Shown here: positions 40,805 to 54,100 of the stretch, in pieces
Position numbering within the stretch: position 1 is the stretch's first letter
Layout of the letters: the number at the start of each line of letters is the position of its first letter
Assembly: GCF_023053635.1 (NCBI RefSeq)
Contig: NC_086182.1
Location: 32,473,501 to 32,537,500, forward strand
Direction of reading: 5' to 3'
Length of the DNA stretch: 64,000 nt
From: Elgaria multicarinata webbii
Taxonomy: Eukaryota > Chordata > Lepidosauria > Squamata > Anguidae
The notes under the pieces: generated by a model
Told to the model about the DNA's origin: nothing
Databases searched by the model: none
What the model saw: the letters and a program-made list of their open reading frames with translations, nothing else
Translations under genes and position numbers: made by a program

Positions 40805-43800
40805 CTGGGAGAAGGGAGAGAAAAGGAGGCATCTGAGCAAAACCAATACCCTCAGTTCAACAGCCTAATGTATCCCTGTTTGCTCAGAAGCAAGGCGGGG
40901 CCCAGGGCCATAGAACACAAATCTGCAAATGGTAATTTATATGCCGAATAAAAACAATTGCTAAGATTTCTTTAAATTTCACAAGGTCAAAGGTAGTCCA
41001 TGAATCATTTCAAATAAAATAAGTCCTTCAGTTGATTTGCACACCGACAATTTATATCTTCCCAAACCAATCGAGATTTTCATAGAATCATAGAATCATA
41101 GAATAGCAGAGTTGGAAGGGGCCTACAAGGCCATCGAGTCCAACCCCCTGATCAATGCAGGAATCCACCCTAAAGCATCCCTGACAGATGGTTTTCCTTC
41201 CCAACGCTACCTGGAGATCCCAAGAATTGAACTCGGGACCTTTTGCAGTCGGAACAGGTGTTCAACCACTGAGCCTGGCTAGTGGCTTAGCCTTAAGTCT
41301 CATGATGGAGATGAGCTGGAACTGCCCGGGGGACCACCCACCCATTGAGCCGGTGCCAGAGTTTCAGCTCAGCAGCTGGGACGCTCCCAAGCAATCTTAA
41401 ACTTTCCACATTTGGCAGCCTTCGTCCTGCAGCCTTGCATGGGTTCCCTTTTGTGTAAGCCCCAAATGGGCACTTCCTAGGACTCCAAACCCCTCGTCCC
41501 AGGCCTAGGTTCATAAAAACTGAAGGTCAATTACCAGGCTTTGGTTGAGGCATGGAGCGCCTGGCTGGAAACTGCCAGAGGAACAGGGCAAGGGAGCCTG
41601 AGCGACACCCAAAGAGGCCTCCAAAGGCGGCTCAGGCTGAAGGCAGGAGTCTACAAGCTGCTCCAGGTAGCTGGGGATCTCCTCACAGGAAGTGCAGTTC
41701 TGGAACTGCCAAGGTGGTAAACAGACAGACGATGGAGACTGAAGTTCTGCTTCTACGTACGGAGCTTAAGAGGAGGAAGAGAAAAAGAACAGGACGTTGA
41801 GGTTCAAGGAATTATTTCATGTGCCAAAGTCAGCCCAGCAGAACTCAGGCGGTACCTTTTGAGGGGACGGTAAATAAAGATGATGGGAGAAGGTTCACCT
41901 GTTTCATTTCTGCTGCAGGCCAGGCTGCCTTTAAAGGCACAGGGACACTGATATATCTGTTCCCCCCACCCATTCCCTCCCCCACATCCAGAAAATCAAA
42001 ACAAACGTTTTCAACTCTCTCGATGAGCAGAAAGCGGAAATTATTTTATGAAACAATAATACGTGTGTCCTTTTTCTGCTTGCAACTGTTCCCAAAGTCC
42101 TATCCCGGAAGGTTTCTATGGTTTATTTATTTTATTTTTACTTTTAAGTTGGCGGGGGGGGGAGAGAATCCCATTCTTCCTTCAAGGAACTCATGATGAG
42201 CTGAAGACATTTTTCTGCCTGAAGCGGATCCCACATGGCTAGTGATACTTTGAAAACTTGCTGCACCATCCAGACATCTGCTCTTGCCTTCAGGTATCCC
42301 TTCCTACTCATAGTGCTGCCTGCAGCAGGTTACTTCACCCTTCTGCATGGTAGGGCCGGCCCTCTGTCTCCACCCCCATTTTATCCTCATGGGCCAGCAA
42401 GGTAGATTAGGCAGAGAAAGTGACTGGCCCAAGATGACCTAGGGATCTTCGTCGCTTCCTGATGCACACCTGCCACTCAACACTGCCTCAGGCAGAGCAA
42501 GCAACACCTGAAGTGCTATTTACCTGGAGTTACCTGGATAAGAAGACACTAAGGACACTGGCTGTAAAAGAAGGAGGCATTTGGGATCATCAGCTTACTA
42601 TGAAACATGTTGGGAGTTTTGAAATCATGGTTTTCTTCTGCGTCTTGGAAACGCAACTCTGTCTCCATTCAACTACCTGTACACTGAAAATAGTCACTCG
42701 CTCTCGCAAATGTGTATGTACTCATTTGGTTCTACTGCTTTCTGGAATTTCTCTTGCATGCCAAGTTATTCATGGATGCATCTACCTGTGGGATCCCGGA
42801 GATATTTGGTTTTTAGTGTTTAAAAACAGGTCGCCCCGAAGAGAAGACTTCTTTTTTTGAAACAGCGAGAAGGGTCTGAGTATTTCACGTTGCTCAATTA
42901 ATATATGCAAATCTGTATCCTGATTTGTATGGATTGGAAGTATATTTATATATGCATATATGGATATTTATTCCCCATAGGATGCGTGTTTGTGCGTGTG
43001 TGTGTGTATTTGCAAATAACCGAACTGGAGTTTTGCTGTTGTTTCAATTGTCTTGATTGTTCAGCTACTAAAGGACGAAGAAAAAGCCAACATTCCTGCC
43101 TCTTAAATCCTGTCAGCTCTTGGATGGTTCTGTACACCAGGAAGGAGCTGGTATAAACTGTGAAGAAAGATTAACCCCCTCTGGATTTTCAGGAAGAGAG
43201 ATTGAAACAGAACAGGAGCGAAAGAAGCAAAACTTGCCAAGCTGGGAATGGACTGATTAGTAGGAAAACACTAAATCTGCCTGATATGGGCAGGAGGAAG
43301 GGGAGGAAAAAAGTAAACCGAGGTGGTCTGTTATATTCCCTTGGCGTGATTGATCTTTCTAGGGGGAAAAGTACGGATATAAAAGCAAACGGCAAACTGA
43401 ACGGGAGAGGCTTAAAAAAGAACTTCCTAACTTCCCCCACCCTGGCCCCCCTGTATCCTCATCTGCATTTACCAAGCTCGTTCCACGGTTCCAATTGGCC
43501 AGGTTCCTAATTAAATGCCTGTGGCTGACTCCCAAGTCTGGATTCAAGATGCGACTTCTGGGAATAGACTTAGGAAGTCCTGGAAAAGAAGTGTGTGTGT
43601 GTGTGTGTGTGTTGTGTTGTGATGTGTTGTGTTGAGTGTGGATGTGAGTGTGGGTGCTTTTTGTACCAACCTGCACAGGGAGGGGACAAAGTCTCCGTGA
43701 ACTGGACACTGCCACTGCCTTCTCCGGAAACCTGAGAATAAAAGGAGCAAAGCAAAGCTGGAGTGTTCCTCCATGTAAAAGGCAGAAGGACTCCTTGCTT

Positions 43801-46800
43801 CCCCCACCCCCCTTCCTGCATCCCTTTTACACGGTGGAGGTAAGTCCAGGATTTCTCTCCATGAGAAAGCTGAGCAGCTGCATGCAGAAGCCACATGAAC
43901 GGGGCTTATATTAAAAGCCGGCCGTGCCCTTATGCTTAAGCGATGGCCATTCTAGATACTGGGACTTTATTAACTAGCTAATAAGGTGCCTTCTCTCCCA
44001 AAGCTGCACCAATTTTCTTTAAACATAACCTTCCCGAAATCCATTAAGGATGCACCACTCTGGGGTTGCAGCTTACCCCGGGGCACGCTTGCTGGGTGGG
44101 TGTTTTCTTCTTCTTTTTAAACAACGTATTTTCAACAAAGCTCTGTTTATGCAGATGTAAAGAGCAGAAAACATAAAAAGAAGATAATTGGAAGGTCAGC
44201 CCCAATGTGCAGACCCTATTTGGAGAGCATTTCCTTTGGGATGTACAACCCTCTTTTGTTTAAATCCATAAAGGCAGGCATTCACGCTGCCCACTTCTGT
44301 GTGAGAGAGAAGTGGCAGGTGTCTCGAACCAAAAGTCGAGAGCTGACACAACTCAGGTTTCGCCTAAATAGAAATTTGAAGCAAACTCGAAGAATCCTCC
44401 AGAGGAGAAATTTCAGAGGGGTTTTTCAAGAAGCCAAGTGAAATTTCTCAAGAAGCACAGGAGGCAGACACCTTGCTGAAGCTAAGCAGGTCTGGGTCTG
44501 GCCGGTGCTTATGGGGGGGGGGAGACCCCCTGGGAACCGCATGTAACCCCTTTGAGTTCCATGAGAGAAGAAAAGTGGGGTATAAATGTAATAAACAAAT
44601 AATAAAAGACAGATGGGGGATGGAGTCCTTCCACATCCCCTTGGTTTGTCACCGGGTTCCAACTCAGGTGAATTTCACCTCTAATTTCAAGGTTATGCGA
44701 ATTGCAAAACACCCAAAGGATTTCAAGAGATGCCAGTTGAATTACGAGAAAGCCAGCGGAAGCCAGGGAGAATTTGTACAGCCCTATAAAGAACCGTCCC
44801 TGCTGCGCTTTTAATACAGGATCTTCCATCCCACTCTGTATTTAATTAATTAATTAAATTGTTTGTAATATTTCTTTCTGCCCAACAACATGGGCAGCAA
44901 CAGGTGTTTGTTTGTTTGTTAAAAATGCAAAAGTTAAAGCCATCAGCAAAAGAAATTGGGACCAGCTTTATGTGAGAAAGGCAGGAAGGGTATGAAAACA
45001 ACGAAGGAGGAACTCTCGAACATGTGCTAGAACTATGTAGTTTATTAGGCCCAATATGTTTCAAGTGAAGAAGAGAGACATGTTCTGTGTTTTCTGTTGC
45101 AAAGCTACTCACTGTTCCAAAAGAATTCCTTTGCAACAGGGAATGTCAAAGAACATTCTGCCTCTGATGAGGTTCTTCACGTGAAATATTTCTAGTGCAT
45201 CTAGTCAAGTCTTCCTTTCCGTTGTTTTCAATTTTTCTCAGTGCCAAAGGACAAAAAAAGTCTAAATATTAATGGGGAAGAGGTTAAATCAAGATTCCTG
45301 GGACAAGGAGGTTTACATTCTGGGTGCCACAGCGGAGAAGGTTCCAGCTCATGTACCCACAGAGCGGCACACAGAACAAAGCATCCCATGAAGACATGTG
45401 CAGGTGGGCAGGACCGTGTGGGAGAAGACAGGTGCTTGAGTTTCCCAGCGGAAACAAACACAACAGAGGAAATGCATTCCAACTTTGGCATGAGAGAAGT
45501 TTTCCAAGACGCAACTCCAGAAATAAACCAATAGTAAAGTTCTACACAGATGCACACAGGCCAGGCCAGTGTCAAACCTTCCCCAATGGTACAACCACAG
45601 CAAGTGCCTCTCCCACCCACCCCAACCGAGGAAGGGTGTAGATCCATGTGGGAGAGCCCACAACCTCCCCAGTTACCTAGAGAGGTTGTGGGCTCTCCCA
45701 CACTAGAGGCCTTACAAGAGGCAGCTGGACAACCATCTGTCAGGGATGCTTTAGGGTGGATTCCTGCATTGAGCAGGGGGTTGGACTCGATGGCCTTGTA
45801 GGCCCCTTCCAACTCTGCTATTCTATGATTCTGTGTAGTTTCATGTTAAATCCATTCCAGTTATCACTGCAATGACCTAACGAAACAGGAGGAGCTGTGT
45901 AAACGGAACAATGTGCACTATTCCAAGAGGTTGAGCAGCCGCTTCTGCTGCCTTTAGTTTAACTTGAATGTCCTACTCAAAGTAAACCCACAGAGCTCCT
46001 ATGTACTCCTTTACACACTGCAAAGAACAACCACTCCCTTCAAAAAAGGATTTGACTAATTGCAACTGGTGGACGAAACAGCAGTAATGGAGTGATGCTG
46101 AAGCAGGATAATCGTTTCTTGGAGTAAAGGGCTGGAGTGGGGGGGACGCTCTTTGCAACTCCTACATTTTGGTCTGTATACAACAAAGTAACTCCGTTTA
46201 TTTGAAACTTTGCTCATGGAAAAGAAAACGTAAACCTAGTTTTTATCTAGAGGCCTTGTTTGTTTTTATTTTATTTAAGTTTGCCTTTTCCTTTACTACT
46301 ACTACTACTACTACTACTACTAATAATAATAATAATAATAATAGTAATAATTTATTTTGCTTTGAACACCTGTGCCAGCGTCACACGGAAAACCTGTCCT
46401 TTTCTAGCCTTTGGTTCAATTCACGTTCAAATGCAAACCAAACCAAACACTCGCTTATGCTCTCTGCTCCCCTACGGGCTGCAGCAATCTACACTGTTGC
46501 TTTAAAGCGCTTTATAACAGTTTTATAGCACTTTAAAGCAGTTAAAGCGCTTTATAACTGTTATAAAGCGCTTTAAAGCAGTAGTGTAGATCCTGCCCAA
46601 GACAGCTGCCTTAAATGTGTTCTAAGACCTCCTGGTTAGAGCAATTCAGTTCTTACAGCACAGCTAAAAAGCTAACTGCATTTGTGTGCATTAAACACGT
46701 TTCACAACCATAGGAGAGGTAACACCATGATGGGTCATTTCAGCACTAGAAGGAGAGGATAAATCTCAATTTGGGCGTAGAAAGTGTCTTGGCTGTCCTG

Positions 46801-48141
46801 TTTCTTACAGAAACGTCTTCTGTGAGGAACAACAGGTGGGGAGTGAATGAAATCTGGGAAGGGGGAAATAACCCTCCAGTGCTGTGAACCCGGAAGCAAT
46901 ATTTGGCTGGTGGCTTCTTTATGCAAATAAGTAAAGTAACACGAGCCAAGAGAGCGGGTTACATGCAGAGGAGCTGATTAATGTGTTCCCTGCATCTATT
47001 TAATCCCTTCCTTACCTTGCAAAGAGCAAGCTAACGCTTTCCCCTTTCCCATTAAAACTTTACCTGTGGGATGGTCCAGGTTGCTGTTGTGGCTGCTACT
47101 ACATCCTAGATCCGACACCACAGACAGGATTTTGATATCACAGTGATGGCATTAGTTAGGGTGCCCATATGAAAAGGAGGACCAGGCTCCTGAATCTTTA
47201 ACAGTTGCACAGAAAAGGGAATTTCAGCAGGTGTTGTTTGTAGGCATGCAGCCCCTGGTGAAATTCCCTGTACATCACAATAGTTAAAGCTGTAGGAGCC
47301 CTGCCCCCTTGACCACATACAAAAGAGGGCAGGGCTCCTGCAGCTTAAATTGTTGTGATGAAGAGGGAATTTCACCAGTTGCTGCATGTATACATATGAC
47401 ACCTGCTGAAATTCCCTTTTCTATATAACTGACAACAAAGGTCCGCATAGTTAAAGCAATGGTATTCCCCGTAGTAACCTATGGCTGCGAGAGCTGGACC
47501 ATAAGGAAAGCTGAGCGAAGGAAGAGAGATGCTTTTGAACTGTGGTGTTGGAGGAAAATTCTGAGAGTGCCTTGGACTGCAAGAAGATCCAACCAGTCCA
47601 TACTCCAGGAAATAAAGCCAGACTGCTCACTTGAGGGAATGGTATTAAAGGCAAAACTGAAGTACTTTGGCCACATAATGAGAAGACAGGACACCCTGGA
47701 GAAGAGGCTGATGCTAGGGAAAGTGGAAGGCAAAAGGAAGAGGGGCCGACGGAGGGCAAGATGGATGGATGATATTCTGGAGGTGACAGACTTGACCTTG
47801 GGGGAGCTAGGGGTGGCGATGGCCGACAGAAAGCTCTGGCGTGGGCTGGTCCATGAAGTCACGAAGAGTCGGAAGCGACTGAACGAATAAACAACAACAT
47901 ACAACTGTTAAAGATACAGGAGCCCTGTCCTCCTTTTCATATGGTCACCCTAAGTTAGTTCACCCACGCACCAAGGCCTGTTCAGACATGCATGTGAGAT
48001 CTGTTGATCTCACTGCGTTTGATGACGGGCAGCAAGAGGTGTGAACAGACTTCATCAGAAAGCAGTGCTTTTTTCAGGCAACTGGGAAACTGTGTTGGAG
48101 TGGAGATAGCCCCCCTCCCCCCACACACACAGAGTGAGAAT

Positions 48142-48175
<34 letters not shown>

Positions 48176-51100
48176 GACAGAGACAGAGACAGAGAGAGAG
48201 TGTCAAAAAGTAATAGACATGGTTGTAATCCGCCCAGAAAACATTCATTAATGGATAGATTAGAAATGGAATAAATAAATAAAGCATGTGCAGAACCTAA
48301 ATATATAGTAACTGAGTGCGGAGGAATCAAGGGATGCACATGCATATGTAAACGAAGTCTTCCTCAACATTTTGGTAAGATTGTAGTGGGGATTTAGGAA
48401 GGCATCATGTGAACCAAGGGTTGACAGAAAGAAGGCCACTATCAACTGGTGGAATGGTGGCCAATTTCTGGTGTCCACCTGGTTGCTGGGATCCTTGCAA
48501 AGAATGCTGGACTTAGGTGGACCTTGGTCTGACCCAGCAAGGCATTTGGGGTGGTGGGGGGAACACGTTGTGAAGCAAAAGCACCCACTCAGGGCCACTC
48601 AGCACAGATTAACTACACCTTAACTGTTAAAAGACCTTGAGTCTATATCAGCCTTCCCCAGCCTAGTCCCCTCCAGGTGTGTTGGCCGTGATGGCTGGGG
48701 AAAATGGGAGTTGTAGTCCAACACATGCAAAGGGCACTACATTGGGGGAGGCTGATGTAGACCATACGGAATTAGATGGACCAATGGCCTGAATCATTAT
48801 AAGGCAGCTTTCCAGGTTGCTAACCATCCCTGCAATCGTCTCCAAACACCGTAGAAAACATTTGCTCGAACGGATTAGTGTTGTTGAGTGCTTGATAGGT
48901 TAAAACATTAATTTGCAAGTCAACATTCCTTGGCCACTGAATACACTCACTCCTCATGGAGCTACTTTGGAAGTGCCACCCACTTCCCCCCTTAAACATC
49001 ATCATCATCATTATCATCATCATCATTAAACTTCTGCAAAGCTTGGGAGTCCTCCAAGTCTGCTGGAAATGGGTGGCACCAATTTGGCTACATAAAGATC
49101 AGCACTCACAACATGCACATTGGAAATAAAGGGAACAGTTTGAACAAAGAGGCTGCCTTACAGCTCGGTCACAAACACACGTTCTTCCTTTGAGGGGTGG
49201 CTAAGGCTAGTGTGTGTGAATAAACCAGTGGAGATCAAACACTGTCTTGACACACGTCTAACACAATGTTTTTTAATAGTCAGGGCTGGTCTGGACAAAC
49301 GTCATCACAAAGTAAACTGTTCCTAGATATTGCCACTTCAGACGGCAGCTGAAGGATGGAATTGCTGAATACACTTCCAAAATAAATAAAATAAAATAAA
49401 ATAATAATATCATCCTTGCACATAGAAAGATAGTATGTCAGGGAGGATTCTATCCCACACTTCTCTCTGACATGCTATTTTCCCATGTGGAGGAATTTTG
49501 ATTTTTTAAAAAAGTGATGGGAATGGATTCAAATACACAAGCCACACCCCCTCCCCAGCCCCAAATCTGTCATGGTTCTAAGTACAGCTGTTTGACTAGT
49601 CCAAGTTTCAGTTTCACACATCTTCAAGTGTTGAGTAATCACGTGACGTGCACACTGCACCACTAATTTCCCCCACCCCGAAAGATGCTACCCAGTAATG
49701 ACTGTGAAACAATGAAATAGTTGTTCCTGACTGACCACCCGCCTAGCCCTACAAATGTCCATGCTCATGCAAACGTGGGGAAGGGGCTTACGGGGTCATC
49801 AACCACGGCCTGCTTGGCTCTCCTCTGCTGCAGAAGCTCCTTCACGGTAATCTTGACTCGGACACCTTGATAGATCTTTGGTTTTCCTGAAATGACGGAA
49901 TTCAAAACAGAACTTTTCTTATTTATTTATTTATTTATTTTGCAGTGAAAGGAAACCAAATGAACACACAGCTGTGGTTATGTTTCGAACAGTAAAAACT
50001 TGAGTTTAGGATTCAGTGTCTTTGATCCCCAAATCCCTCAAACTTGCAATTCTGCACTTTAAACATGGGGGCGGTGAGTTTTAATCCCGACCGAGGAAGA
50101 TGGCAATGGGTGGACTCCCCCATAAAATAAAATCCCATGCTGGAGGCCAAACAATTGCACAGTCAAAACCCCATCTGGACGCACTCCAGGGTATAAATGG
50201 TCTTACGCAGCCCAACAGCCCAACCGGTGCATTTGGAACCGGGGTAGGTGGGAATCGATCCAAGTACATTTCAGCACAAGTGTAGGGAAGATAGGTAGGA
50301 TTTTAAGGATGTAAGGGCCCCGTTCTAGGCACATTTAGGCAGAAAGAAAAGTCCTGCAAATCTCAGCTGCCTGGGGAACGCTGGAGGTTGTAAGACGTTT
50401 TTCTGCCTAAACATCCATCTCCCTCCCTGGTGAAGACGAATTTTAAGAATGCCAAGCTGTTCAATACATATACCCAATCCCATTGCTCCTTGCACAGAAT
50501 AAGGAAGGGGACAGCTGCCTTCGGAGCGGCCCCCTCCTCTATCAAAGTCTAGAACAGAAGCAGCTCCATTGTACCAGGCGCTGGGGAACATGGGTGAGAG
50601 GGTGCTGTTGCACCATGTCCTGCTTGGTCATCCCTGGCCGACAGCTGGTGGGCCACTGTGTGAACAGAGTGCTGGACTAGATGGACCCTTGGTCTGATCC
50701 AGCATCAGGGCTCTTCTTACGTTCTTACTTCAGCACAGTCCGTACTCTTTGGCTGGGGCTTGTGCTACCACTTGGAAGGCATTGGGCAGTCTTTTCTCTC
50801 CCCCCCCTCCCCCCAGTAAAGGAGAAAGATGGAAGCAGCCTTAGGAAATGACATGCAGGCTACAAGTGGGAAATGATGTCACTGTGAAGGAGGCAGAGCT
50901 ATGGCTTGATAAAAGCATCCTTTCAACCGTGCCCCAAATTAATACAACTGCCTGGATTGAGGGTGCTCCCAGCCAGGCTTTCGGTTCTGCAGCCCCTCTG
51001 GTTCATCTGCAGGATTTTATAGAGGGTGAGGGAGGGTTCCAGAAAATGAGGGCTTCCGTTTGTTTTCCCACTTCCTCCTTAGCACAAGGGGAGGGGATGG

Positions 51101-54100
51101 TTAAGGATAGGGGTGTGCACGGACCCCCCCGATCCGCCCCGCGGGCCAATCCGAAAATTTCGGACCGGCCCGCTCCGCTCCGCTCGCCCATAGTCCGCTC
51201 CTCTTCGCCGCGGAGCTCCGGCTCCGAATCGGATCTCTGCAGTGGAGAGGAGTGGCGCCAGGTAAGGCCCCCCTCCCTCCTCTCCCTTACCTGTAGAGCC
51301 CGGGGGCCTTACCTGCGTCCATCCGCGGTCCCTCGGCTTCTTCAATTGAGCCCTTGGCTCAATCAGGAAGTCTGGGCCGCAAGTGCAGCCTAGACTTCCT
51401 GGTTGAGCCACGGGCTCAATTGAAGAAGCCGAGGGACCACGGACGGATGCAGGTAAGGGAGAGGAGGAGGGGGTTACTGGGCCCTGCCGCTGTCGCGCAT
51501 GGGCGACAGCGACAGCGGCAGGGCCCGGTAAACCCCACTTACCTTTCTTGCGGAGCTCCGGATCGAGGCGAAGGATCCGCCTTCACCTCGATCCTCTTCG
51601 CAACGCTCCGCTTCCCCCCCCAATCCTCTTCGCCTCCGCCTTAAGGGTAGGCGAAGCCCCCCGCTCCGCTCCTGCTTCTCGGGTTCGAGGAGAAGCGGAG
51701 CACATCCCTAGTTAAAGAGATGGTTAAGGAGGAAAAGACAGAATAGCTGCACAATGCCTTTGTATTTGTTGTGCAAGGAACCCTCCGACTGGCAGCGTCC
51801 TAAGGCTGCAATCCTATATGCACACAGCGGGATTGTGTTGCACAAGTGTGAATGGCTTTCTGCTCAGGGATGTCCCGAGTTGAAGTCTCACCTCTGCCAT
51901 GTGACCTCATTGGCTGACGTTGGATTACGTTCATTGACCTGGTTCACACATAACGTCAACTCAGAGTATGAGTTGTCATGGAATCGTGGGTTGTTGTTGA
52001 ATCATGGGTTATTGTTACATGCAAATCCTGCACGAACCCAGAGTTCACAACCCAGTAACAAACCATGGGTTTCTCTTCCTGGATTGTTTGTGGTTAACAA
52101 TTCCTAGTTAAGCCATACTGCAGGGTTCGCATGCAACAGCAACCGATACTCAGCCCATGCTCTGGGTTGTATTTACATGTCAGGGCAGAGCATGGCCTCA
52201 GTCTCTGCCCCCACCCCCCTGCTATATGGGGACAATTATACCAGCTTACATTACAGAGCGGTTGCAAAGCTTGCTGGGAGAAACATGTGTGTGAAGTTCT
52301 TTACAAACGCGAAGTATTAAACCACCAGACAAATGCAACCTGTCCCGATTGGAGAAATGAAGGCCAGAGAGAGGCAGAGAACTGAGATGGAAACATGAGA
52401 GTAGGGAGATATCATGTTTTAGCAAAGCCGCTGTAAACAGTCAAGAAACACAACGGCAGTTTCAAATTTCAGCAACATGGTTTAGGCGGGGAATAATGGC
52501 TAAATTTTTGGAACAAATTTGCCAGATGAAAAGCTACAAGGCCTTATTTCCCTGAAGGATTGTGAAACCGGGGTCAGGGTGAGCAGGGTGGCTGAAGGAG
52601 ATTTTTGTAAATACATAAGAGCTCTGTTGGATCAGAGCCAAGGACTCTCTAGCCCGGAATTCTGTTCCCACAGTGGCCAACCAGCTGCCTGTGGGAAACT
52701 CAAAAAACGTTAAGTGCAGTAGCAGCCTCCTGCTCGTGTATCCCTAGCATATTAGGGCTGTACACAGGGCTGTACACAGACACACACACCCCGATCCGCT
52801 CCGGATCCCGATTTGCAACTTCTGCCCTGTGTCGATCCGCCTATGCTCTGTTCCTCTCCGGAGTTCCGGATCCGAATCGGAGCTCCACGGCGGTGCCGCC
52901 GCCGCCAGGTAAGGCCTCTCTACCCCCTCACAACTTACCTGCCTCCGTCGTGGTCCGGTGGCGGCTTCAACTTTGGCCGAGGACTCAAACAGGAAGATCA
53001 GGCCACAGTTGCGGCCTGGTCTTCCGGTTTGAATCCTCAGCCTCAGTTGAAGCCACCACCGGACCGTGAAGGAGCCAGATAAGCAGCTCTACCCCCTGCC
53101 CATTACCTGGCTCTGCCGCTGTCGCCTCACGGACTGCGGTAGCACCAGGTAAGCCCCCACTTACCTTTATTTCGGAGCTCCGGATCGAGGTGAAGGATCC
53201 GCTTGGTCTCGATCCACTTCATCTTGATCCGCAGCTCCCCCGCCCCGATCCGTCTCCGCCTTTGTCGGAGGTGAATCAGGCCGCCTCGCTATCGCTTCTC
53301 CGATCCGAAGCGAAGCACAGCCTTATGGTGTACACATAGGCATATTGCCTCTGACACTAGCCATCAGGACCATCCCCACATCTTGTGGTTGTTTAACTAT
53401 GCACTACTTTTTGTCTCTCCTGAATCTCCCACTGCTCGTTTCATTGGATGACCCTGGGTTCTAGTATGATGAAATGATCCACTTTCTACACACCACACTT
53501 TTATATGCCTCTACTATTATGTCCTCCCTCAAGCCCCAAACATTGTAAACTTTCCGCCTAAAGGAGTTGCTCCAGCCCCCCTTGAGCATTTGGGTTGCCC
53601 TTATCTGCACCATCTCCAGTTCAACAATAACCTTTTTGAGATGTGTTGACCAGAACTGTACACAGTATTCTAAATTGGTTCACACCATAGATTTGTATAC
53701 AGGCATGATGATATTGACAGTTTTATTTTCACTTCCCAATGATCTCCAACATGGCATTTGCCTTTTTTCACCACAGCTGCACACTGGGTTGCTGTTTACG
53801 TGGGGCAATCTCCCCAAGGTCTCTTTCCTGGTCGGTCAATGCCAGCGCAGACCCCATTTACTGTATATGTGAAGATAAAAATGTTTTCTTGGTTGAGTCA
53901 TAGAATCATAGAATAATAGAGTTGGAAGGGGGCCTATAAGGCCATCTAGTCCAACCCCCCGCTCGAAGCAGGATTCCACCTTAAAGCATACCTGACAGAT
54001 GCCACCTGAAGGCCTCTTGTGTGGGAGAGCCCACAACCTCTCTAGGTAACTGGTTCCATTGTCGTACTGCTCTAACAGTCAGGAAGTTTTTCCTGATGTC

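Noticed and set aside
44464-44540. Functional 5S rRNA gene
   Set aside because: Only the 3' part of 5S is present, with many changes and a LINE-like tail, so it was called a SINE.
45228-45812. 194-codon open frame, - strand
   Set aside because: Its first third is antisense to a CR1 tail and the rest is unrecognised.
46485-46594. CRISPR-like array of short repeats
   Set aside because: The blocks are inverted and contiguous, with no spacers. It is a eukaryotic foldback element.
47064-47105. Alternative POU2AF3 exon 3 on the - strand with donor CCCACAG|GTAAAG, reading S-S-S-H-N-S-N-L-D-H-P-T
   Set aside because: Its only AG acceptors give the wrong phase for joining exon 2, and the upstream tract is poor in pyrimidines. 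The 28-nt exon at 42534-42561 fits both phases and has a strong acceptor.
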